DNA of 64,000 nucleotides, taken from NCBI RefSeq assembly GCF_002994635.1, contig NZ_PVNL01000064.1, positions 1 through 64,000 on the forward strand, given 5' to 3'. A program made the position numbers and the translations under genes. Below, in pieces: positions 9,701 through 17,100 of this stretch. How positions within the stretch are numbered: the stretch's first letter is position 1; the number at the start of each line of letters is the position of its first letter. Below the pieces are notes generated by a model that searched no databases, was not told where the DNA came from, and saw only the letters and a program-made list of their open reading frames with translations. Source of the stretch: Enhygromyxa salina (lineage in GTDB: Bacteria; Myxococcota_A; Polyangia; Nannocystales; Nannocystaceae).

Positions 9701-11129
9701 GCAAGCCTTCGCCATCGAGATCCATGAGCCGATACTGCCGACCGTCGATCCCGGCGGGCAGGTTCCTGAGCGTGCCCGGATCATTGATCTCGTGCACCGT
9801 GGGATCGATGATCGGCTCGCTGTAGTCGAACTCGAGCGTAGGCAGCTGCGCGACCTCGAAGTGCTCGGTCTGATCATCGCGCCGATAGCTGCGCTGAATC
9901 ACGCCGGTGATCCGCGTGAGCGCCGGCCCCTCGTCGTGGATGAAGTCCGTCGACGCGACCAGGTACGGCGCCGGCCCGAGCGCCGCGGAGAAGTGGTGAA
10001 ACATCAACACCCGCCGGCACAGCCGACGCGTGCGCAGCTCAAAGCCCGCGCGGTTGGTCGAGAACGTGTCTTGCCGCGCAGACCACTCGCGGACTTCGGA
10101 CGGCGAGACCTCGAGTTGGTCGTCGTGCATCACCCCGTGCTCGCCATAGTCGAGCACCACCTCGAACAGCCAACCGCCCTTCACGAACGGCGTCGCGTTG
10201 CTGTACTTGATCCGCTTGAGGTAGCGCTGCGCCTGCACGCTAGTCTTCGCCAACCGCGGCCGCTCCTCGAGCGCGCTTTGGTCCACGCCTGCCAGATCCT
10301 CGGGCTTGTATTCGTAGACCACGATATTCCCGCGGTCGTCGTGGCTCTCCTCGAGCAACCACGAGAACACGCGCTTGGGGTCGCCAGGATCCGAGACACG
10401 GCCGAACGGCGTCACGCCATAGAGACTCGTCACGTTGTCGGGCGTGATCGTTCGCCAATGCACCTCCCCAGTCGCTTGCGACGTCCACCGCTCGATCCTG
10501 GCAAACCCGCCCTCGACCCGCGGCATGAAACGATGAACCCGGTGCCCGTCGCGAACCTGCGTCCAGACCTCGCCCTGCTCGTCGAGCGCGTGCACCAAGT
10601 CCTCGACGCCCGCGAGCACGAACGTGTCCCGCCGCTCGAGCTTGGGATCCTGGTCGCGGTACTCGGGCAGCCCTTTGTCGGTCTTGCGCGAGATCGCAGG
10701 CACCCCCAGCATCCACCCCAGCCCGAATGGCCCGTTGCCGAGCCCAGAGCTGTAGCTGAGCGACAACGAGGGCCCAAACCCGCCACGCCCCGGCGAGCTG
10801 GCGACCGGCACCGACATCGAGCCGCCCCCGGTAAACGGGTTTGGGGAGAACTTCTCGCCGATGCTCCGCAGGGCCCCACCGCCGGTCGGCAAGCTGATCG
10901 ACGGCGCAAAGCTCGAGGTTGGATCCCCTTGTCCCTCGGGCGACTGCGCGCCGCCATACGGCGACTTGAACACCTGCGCGAACGGGTTGGCATCGGGCTT
11001 CATCCCGGCCCCGGGCGCGTCGCGGCCCGGGAATGTCCCAGCGCCAAAGGGCTGGCGAGGTTGCGGACCCTCGATCGGGATCGAGGGACCCGAAGTCATG
11101 CCGGGGCGGTTGGTCTTGTCGTTGCTCAT
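3723..11129 (-). CDS. TcB-TcC fusion toxin with papain-like C-terminal tip
   Basis: A 2468-residue protein of the Tc (toxin complex) family. In known systems TcB and TcC form a hollow cocoon that encloses the toxic C-terminal tip and docks on the TcA pore. Visible parts: SpvB-like N-terminus (about 70-330), FG-GAP-like repeats (about 470-760, several DxDGDG-type loops), TcB middle domains (about 750-1100), YD/Rhs repeats (about 1250-2050) and an Rhs core ending at about 2154 with RYYAPWLGRW, DPIGLGDGPN and LADKSG. The last 314 residues form the variable tip: a hydrophobic helix at about 2268-2285, then Cys2349 (SEACAANTIAISRNLQG), His2430 (VGHVVNAIVD) and Asp2446 (VILIDGTG), an order like papain-fold/Tox-PL deamidase or protease effectors. 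ATG at 11129 is preceded by GGGGAG. The gene is 21 bp after the TcA gene and overlaps the next gene by 4 bp. Confidence 0.9.
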   Translation of the reverse strand: MSNDKTNRPGMTSGPSIPIEGPQPRQPFGAGTFPGRDAPGAGMKPDANPFAQVFKSPYGGAQSPEGQGDPTSSFAPSISLPTGGGALRSIGEKFSPNPFTGGGSMSVPVASSPGRGGFGPSLSLSYSSGLGNGPFGLGWMLGVPAISRKTDKGLPEYRDQDPKLERRDTFVLAGVEDLVHALDEQGEVWTQVRDGHRVHRFMPRVEGGFARIERWTSQATGEVHWRTITPDNVTSLYGVTPFGRVSDPGDPKRVFSWLLEESHDDRGNIVVYEYKPEDLAGVDQSALEERPRLAKTSVQAQRYLKRIKYSNATPFVKGGWLFEVVLDYGEHGVMHDDQLEVSPSEVREWSARQDTFSTNRAGFELRTRRLCRRVLMFHHFSAALGPAPYLVASTDFIHDEGPALTRITGVIQRSYRRDDQTEHFEVAQLPTLEFDYSEPIIDPTVHEINDPGTLRNLPAGIDGRQYRLMDLDGEGLPGIVAEQAGQWYFKRGLGDGRFGPMLALPSRPTTLGMAGTQLMDVDGDGRKELVSFVAPARGFFRRTEQEGWGSFRAFSSVPNIDWQDPRLQMIDLCGDGFPDLLIDRGRDFVWYRSKGADGFESPRFVPNPGDDRSKPMVLFSDPRTAIQFADMTGDGLVDIVRIRNGECVYWANLGYGRFGPMIRMRGLSAFAAGNLFDPARVRLADVDGSGATDILYLGDRGATLFRNLCGNGFAAAEQISRFPGVRSVDWAEVVDLKGTGTGHLVWSSSLSSGRGGVLRYIDLMGGQKPHLLIGSRNNMGAETKVAYAPSTKFYLADRRAGKPWATKLPFPVQVVERVESIDHVTRQRYVQHVAYHHGYFDGQEREFRGFGMVESWDTESFEDFSNAGLFSFKQFDAVEEQLHQPPVYTKSWFHTGAFLGAERLEQRFAQEYWAGDAAAFVLPRSVLPSGLNGADAREATRALAGRTLRTEVYALDGSDKEDEPFTVSGANFEVRQVQGRGPNVYGVYLAHDREALSYQYERDPADPRIAHSFVLEVDDYGTALRSAAVVYPRRSFVLDEQGVCHATLSETDVVHLDASDDVLRLGVPVEARSYELHGLPAPGDDAFTWQAIRDAADTANAVAYDGQLSNGIDKRLLTRSRTRYLADDLSAPLAHGVVQSKALAYDSDAMAMTESQRQSVFGGLTGAPTNAELEDEGKYVLADDAWWVRTGHPSYDASKFFAVTSVEDPYGNVYSTTYDAHALLTVSSTDPLGNTASAEHDYRVLGPWQLTDANGNRSQVAFDVLGFVTATAVMGKVGDTDGDTLEDPTSTFEYDLFAWQNTGKPNWAKMRVRETHQDVSTRWLGSYNYFGGAGGVVMTKVQARPGLAPERDGNGELVFVDDVLQYEDTSPSVRWVGNGRVVKDNKGNVLKAYEPYFSSSHIYEDEAELVEQGVTPLMHYDPLGRLIRTDLPNATFSKVEFTPWEHTSYDPNDTVIGSDWHTARISYQGADVGLLAEKRAALLAADHHGTPSVVHLDTLGRPFLSVAHNKDLIGDSEYYTTKSVLDIQGHVLEVIDARDNTAESRTFGMLGQSLVVSSVDAGDRYTLLNALGQPMRNWDSRSQRFSYSYDTLRRPVDRTVSVSSGSEKLLGRIVYGDLLSTPEDTNHVGRVYRVYDGAGVATTVEFDFKGNPLEEQRQLVTSKTTQPDWSALLGESTIAAMATAATSLLDSETFSASSERDAANRVLTAISPDDSEVSYTYDEGGALQAVEVKHRGSSTAQTVVGEISYNARGQRESVVYGSTSSPTTTTTYTYDLETYRLASLTTVRGSDDATLQGLHYHYDPVGNITDIRDTAQETVYFNNSVVEAANSYTYDATYRLIEATGREHSTQGTTQRTDVQITIGAQPMTSDPSAMRRYTQKFTYDEVGNILKMQHIPASGSGWTRYYEYDAYGNRLEKTSAPGDPANGPYTHAYTYDAHGNMTAMPHLSSMVWNHDDELREVAVGTETVYFQYAGGMRSRKYVEKSGATTEERIYIGAFEIYRRSISDTLDLERESLHISDDTGRICIIETKTVDGGSAVGGPTGVWRYQLSNHLGSAATEVDGSGAVISYEEYHSYGTSAYRAVNTSIDVSAKRYRYTGMERDEETGLAYHSARYYAPWLGRWVSADPIGLGDGPNRWMYATDNSATLADKSGTLTTKPGLLEQAEAFIKDPIGEASKRIDGVRRKLNPSPSPNGHGTPFDSLDQLNSQAEGVLELPTTIALGTVAAGEVMAAEIVDESAFGGVAALAEGTEFEPVFNNEVTAEAEAFALLFILMLGALGVGEPAAVNGARTLVGALEGGTPLAGEAIADLRAVATVDGVEVMIAEAEALLPSGLTVAEVGLAESEACAANTIAISRNLQGVGVHAEAITEVEQGLTATDELLEVLMPEIYLTDTVAAGTFEEMVVAMSRSPGSVGILTFETASTDVGHVVNAIVDTAGNVILIDGTGEAMLAELSEFTNLTFHFSP
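8431..9278. repeat. Long direct repeat, copy B (inside the TcB-TcC gene)
   Basis: Partner of the repeat at 54-901. It lies in the part encoding the last FG-GAP-like repeats and the TcB middle region. Recombination between the copies would delete or amplify about 8.4 kb, including the toxin tip and the putative immunity gene. Confidence 0.9.
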
Positions 11130-11150
11130 GGCGGCAGCTCCCCAGCGTGA

Positions 11151-14100
11151 TCAGGCGTCGAGCGTGTAGCGGACGATCATCAACATCCCGGCGACCTTCG
11201 TGCGATCCAGCCGCGTGCCGTCCTTGATGTTCGCAGGCGCGGTGTCGTCGGCGAGCGAGAGCGTCCACGTCCCAGGCTGCTCCGTGATCACGCCGGTGTC
11301 CCCGATCATGAACGCATCGTCGTCCGTCTGCACGAGATCCAACTCCGCAACACCGATCGACGAAGTGAACGATAGGTCGTCCCCCGCGTCGACCCCGTCG
11401 GGGAGCAGCAGCGCAAACTCGACCCGCTTGATCTGCACGCCCTGCCGCCGCGCCAGGTGGTCGAACTCCTCCAGCTCCACGGGCAAGCTGAGCACCTGCG
11501 GCCCTGAACTGGGCGTCACCAAAAACTGCTCCCATTCGTTGGGGAACGCGTCATGGACCACGAACAGTCGCATCAGCTCCGCACCTGCAGCGGCACTGAC
11601 TAGCGACGCTAGCGCGCTCTCGCTGGCTTCATCACGCAAATCCGTGCCACCGTCCCGCGCGCTGTAGTCGACGTGCAGCACGACGTCGGAGATCGTCCGA
11701 TAATCGAACTGGCGCGTGTCGCTGGGGAGCGTCAGCTTCCACTCGCTGATCGCCCCCGCGTACTCGAACGGCAGGTACCGCTCGTCGCGGAAGTCGAGGT
11801 TGAACAGTCCGCCATCCGCGACGGCCGTGCTCGTGGCGATCGCCTTTCCTCCGCCATACCCGACGCGAAAACGGTCGTCCGGCTCCTCCGTCTCTGGGTA
11901 GTCAGACAACGCGTCAGCGTCGATCCGGGTCCGATGCCGCACGAGCTCGAGTCGGGCGCCGAGGCTCGTGTAGGTCCCGACCACCGCAGGGATCGTCAGA
12001 CGAACCGCCCGGATTCGCCGCAGGTAGTGGCCGGGATGATCGAGATCAAACAGCAGCTCAGGCAGCGAGATGTCGCAACCCCCGGTCTCTTGCAGCGTCC
12101 GCAGCTGAACTGGGTTGAGCTCGGCCAGTGACACGCTCTTGCGCAGCTCGAACTCCCGTATATCCCGATCCATGTACGCGAGGTCGAGCCGCTCGAGGTC
12201 ATGGTTGAGGCGCTCACCGGCGAGCAGGCCGTTGCGCAGGCTGTCCCAGTAGCCGTGCTTGATAATCGGTGGGTCGTCGCTCGGGATCGCCAGCTCGAGG
12301 CGATAGGCTCGCTCGGCTCGTTTGGCGAGATCGCAGGCCAGCTGGTACGTCTGGAAGTAGAGCGTGGAGAGCTGGCCTACCATCCAGTCGTAGAGTTCGA
12401 GATTGGTGAATTTGCCGCGCATGTAGCGATCGAGGTCGCGCGACTGCTCGGCCTGGTGGTCGTGGTTGTCGAGCTCGCGGGTGGCGATGTCGCGGCGGAT
12501 CTCGGCAGCGATGATGTCACGGTCGATCCGGGTGATCTCCCTTTCGGCCTGCGAGAGCTGTAGATCCCAGTCCTCTGAGCGGCGATTGTAGCCCGCGGTG
12601 ATCGCCGCCTGATTCGCGTGATAGGAATACTCAGCCGAAGCCATTGACAGGATCGTCGAGTTCGCGCTCATCATGTGCGCTAAATTGAGCCCACCGACCT
12701 CGGTCGAGACCGAACCCGGTGGAATGGTGATCTTGAACTGTGGGATCATTGAGACGATGGCCCCGAGGGCGCTCGTCGCAGAGGCCCTCTGGCCCCACTT
12801 ATTCGCTTTCCGTGCAAGCTCGAACTGCCGGTTTTCCCGCTCCGACAACCCGACTTTTAGGAGCTCCTCGTAGTGTTTTTTGCGGGCGTCAACGGTGGCC
12901 TTCGCGGCTTTGAGAGAGGCGATCGCCTGCTGCGCCTCGTCGATCTGCTGGACCCGTACGTCGCGGACACGGTCGAGCATCTCGAGTTCGTGCTCGGTCC
13001 GCAACCGCGCGATACTCTCAGCGTCACGCTTCTCGAACGCCGCGAGCAGCTCCCCGCCCAAGCTGCGCAGCGTGCCCGTGAACGCCATCGCCCGCGCATG
13101 GACCGAGCGGAACCGATACGGCGGGAGCCCTGAGTCGAGCTCGGCGAGCACCGAGCGAATATCGACGCCGGCCGCCGTCGCACGCACCAGCAGCCCCGGG
13201 TCGATCGGCGGCTGGAACAGCGGCAGTTGACGTGCCACGCCCTCGATGTTGCGACAGTGGCGGATCTTCCACAGCCGGTCCTCGATCGTGTCCCAATACT
13301 TCAGCAGCTCGGCGTTCGGCGGATAGCAAAAGTACCAGAACCGCGACACGACGGGCACCCGCACCCACGGATCCGAGGGCAGCGCTGGCCCGCACCCGAG
13401 CTTCTTCGCGCCGTCGCTTGGCCAGTGAATATAACCCTCGAGTTGGACCAAGGCGTTGGAGAACGCGTCGAGCCCGGAGTCGGCGAGTTGGTCGAAGCTC
13501 TTCGCGTCCGTCTCCGGGCCAGGCACCGCATGAGGACGCGGGCCGAGCAACTGTGCCACCAGGATGTACAAAATCGTGGCTTCGTTGATCGACTCGATCG
13601 TATCGCGACGATACAAGCTGTCCGCCCACTCGATCAAGTTGTTGATGTACTTGCGCAGCAGTGTACGTTGATAGACGCCGTCTCGCACCCTGGCGACGGC
13701 GTGCGGGTCAAATGGATTGTGCTCCCAAGCCTTCACCTGCGCCATGAATTCCTTGACCGCGGTTGTTTGCTTCGCTTGCGTGGTGCCGATGCCGAGCATC
13801 AACTCCAGCTGGTCCTTCGCCAGTGCCCCTGATTGATCGACGAAAGGCTTGAGCCGCCAAAACTTCGAGGTCGTGGTCTCCTCGGGCAGGTCGACGACAT
13901 CGATCGGGTTGAAGATCAAGTGGTACCACTCCCGAGCCTCTTCGAAACGTTGTTCGGTTGCCAGCTTGCCGGCGATCAACATCGGCACGTGGAAGAACAG
14001 CTCCCAGTTGTAGATGCCGTAGGGGCTGTCGTAGCGAAAATCGAACTCCTCGATCGGTGGGTCTCCTTCGGCGACGCCGGGCCAGAGAAACAACTCCTCT

Positions 14101-17100
14101 ACCACGAAAGGATTAAACGCGCCTTGTTGCCGGAAGAGAAATGAGTTTGGCGCGGGGGCATACAATCCCCGAAAACCCTCGTTGGCGACCGCCTCGACCA
14201 TGGTGCGCGCTGCCGGATGATAGAGCGACTCGAACGCCAACGTGTACTTGGTCTTGGACAGGGGAAACGGCGCCTCGATGCCCTGCGAGGTGTTCGCGGC
14301 CTGACTGTCTTGTGTCGCCTTGTATAGGATCGCGGCCGCGTCAGTGGTTGGGGCAAGGGCCGGGACGACCCCGTCCAGCAAGTCGTATCCCGCAAGTTGT
14401 TCCGGTACGCCGCTTGGCCAGGTGTTGATCTCTGTCACCTCGTCGTGGAGCTTCTGCGCCCACTCCATCTGAGGAACGGTGCGCAGGGGTTCTCGATACT
14501 CGAGAGGGGGACACTCATCGTAGTACGGTTGGATCGTGAAGCCGGCTACAGCGTCGACATTGCCACCGTCGTCTTCACTCACTGGAAGACCACCGTCGGG
14601 CACCGGCTCGAGCAGATACTTGCGCTGAACATCGTCGTAAACGACCGGGCAAAGCTTCGTATTTTCGTGCGAAGACCAGACGTCGGCGTGGTGGATCGCG
14701 GCCGCGGGAAGCTTCGCGTTTGAACGCGACATGAACACTGGTCCCTGGAAGCTGCCCTGAGCAAACCGAAAGCCCAGGACTTCCGATGGATCGGAGTACC
14801 GTTGACCGTCAAAATGGTACCGAACCTGTAGCGAAATGACGCCGGGGTCATCCAGCATATGCGATCCCTCGACATGGTCGGTCCCCGTGAAGTCACTCCC
14901 ACCCCATCGGACCTTGCCGTCTATCGGGTTGAATCGGAAGTACTGCAGCAGGCGCACCCGGCCTAAGATCCAATCGGCGATGATGAGGAACAGCGATCCT
15001 GATGTATCTGCATCGAGGCACATGAGGTGATGGCCAGGCCTCGTTGATACTCGTTGGTCAGGAGCGCTCTGCTCGGAGATCTGCACCTTCCCCCAACCAT
15101 CATCGGATCGCTCGACGTGTCCGATACTGTAGCGGACGGCCTGGACGTTGGCGGACGTGACGGTCGCGAAGGAGTTGGCCCAGAACACGTGAACCCTGCG
15201 CTCGCGAACGATCAACGCGACCGTGCGAGTGTCGATCTTAATCGGTATCGTTTCCCACGGGTCCCACGCACCGTCCTTGCGCCGATGCCTCAAGAACCAC
15301 TCGTGGGGTTGGGCGCTCGTGCGCCCGAGGATCCAGGTTTCGCCGCCGTAGAAAGGCTGGCAGACCCCCGCGATTTCCAAATTCGACACGCGAGCGAGCT
15401 GCTCGAGGTAGCCGATCAGCGCCTTCTCCACCCGCGTCTGGTCGAGCGTTCCCTGCATGAGCGTGGCTTCGAGCGCAGCGAACTCCGGCGTCTTGTTTGA
15501 ACGCAGCTCGGGCTCGATCCAGTTCTCCGGGTACAAGAACACCTTGCGGTTGGCCTCCCAGACCCGGTAGTTCTTCATCCACTCCCAGCGCGCGATCGCG
15601 TCGCTGGCAAACACGACGTCGTCAACCTCGAGATGCAACAACGCCCGATGGATGTAGATCTGCACCGAGCTGATCGCCTGCTTGATCCGCGACGTCTGCA
15701 TGCAGGCGCTCATCTCCACGTCGATGAGCAGGTGCTCGAACACCGCGTTGCGATCACGCAAGCTCGGAGCCACAGATGTAGCGATCACGGCGTCGACCAG
15801 CGCGTCGCGTTGCCGCTCACGAATCGTGTCTCGCAGCGGCGCGGCGACCTTGGCCCACCGTGACTCATCGTGCTTGGCCCGCGCCGCGGTCTTGATCGCG
15901 GTGGCCTTGGCCATGGTCATCGTAGGTGTGGTCCAAGCCAGCAGCGTGTTGGCGTCGACGCCGAGCCGCTCGCTGGTCTCGGCGATTTTCCACAGGCGCA
16001 GCAGCGCGGCCTCGCCGGCGAGATCTTCCGACGCGAAGCCCAGCGCCGCGGCGACGGTCGCCAACGCGTTGGGCTCCCAACCCGCGTGGTCGGCGAAGAT
16101 CGCAACGCCCTCGGCTAACGCAGCGCCAGCGATAGCCACGTGGCCGAGCTCGCCAGCCCGAAACAGCTTCCGCAAGCTCAGAGCGCCTCGCAGCTTGTCC
16201 CACGCGTCAAAGCTCGCGCTCGGCTCGTTGGCACCCAACGGCAGGGCGTTGAAATCGAGCCACTCACCAGTTCCCGAGTAGCAAAATGCTTCGTCGGCTC
16301 GGAGCACGAACCGTCCGCCGAGCATCGCGGCCTTGGCTAGCCGCGTCCACGCGGCAAACTCGTTGGTGTGGCTGAGGGGCGTGATGCCGGCTGCGATCGC
16401 GTCTTCGTCGGCGAACGCGATCATGAAGATGTCGCCGAGCGGCACCTCGTCTTCGGGGTCGGCGGTAGGATCGTGGAGCAACGTGAACGTGAGCGTATCG
16501 GCGAGCGTGGCTGGGATCTGAAAGCGGCTGGCGATCGAGTCGACCACGAGCGCGCGGCGGCGCTGAAAGCTGACGACCTGGCCCAGCAGCCAGGCCCGTC
16601 GCGCCGGTACATCCAACAGGTAGTCGTCGCTGTCCACGTTGACGAGGACATCCTTGGCGAGGCTCGCGTCGAGGTAGGCCGAGAGGTGGTCGTCGATGTG
16701 CTCGTGTTGAGTCAGGACGGGTGCGGTGCTGATCTGCACAATCTCCAGCGTGGTGATGACGTCAGCCTCGACCAGCAGGTTGGCGAGATTGGTCGCCAAC
16801 GCCTTGCCATCCGGGTCGGCGAGGCCAGCGGATTCATCGATGATCGTGGCCAGACCACGGGCGAGCGAGGCCAACTCTCGGCCGGTGCGCTCGTCGTCGA
16901 AGGGCGCGTCACCCCTGTGCCGCAGTAGCCAATCGAGCTCGAGGATCGACAGCCCGCTGGTGCGGATACCCTCGAGGATCGCCATGAACTCGAGGGTTGC
17001 CGCGGGGCTAGCAAAGGGATCTCGACCAGTGAGGCCCTCGCTCACGCCCGCGAGGATCGCTAGCTCGTCTAGGCTCAGCCGGAGCTGACGTGCGAACAGT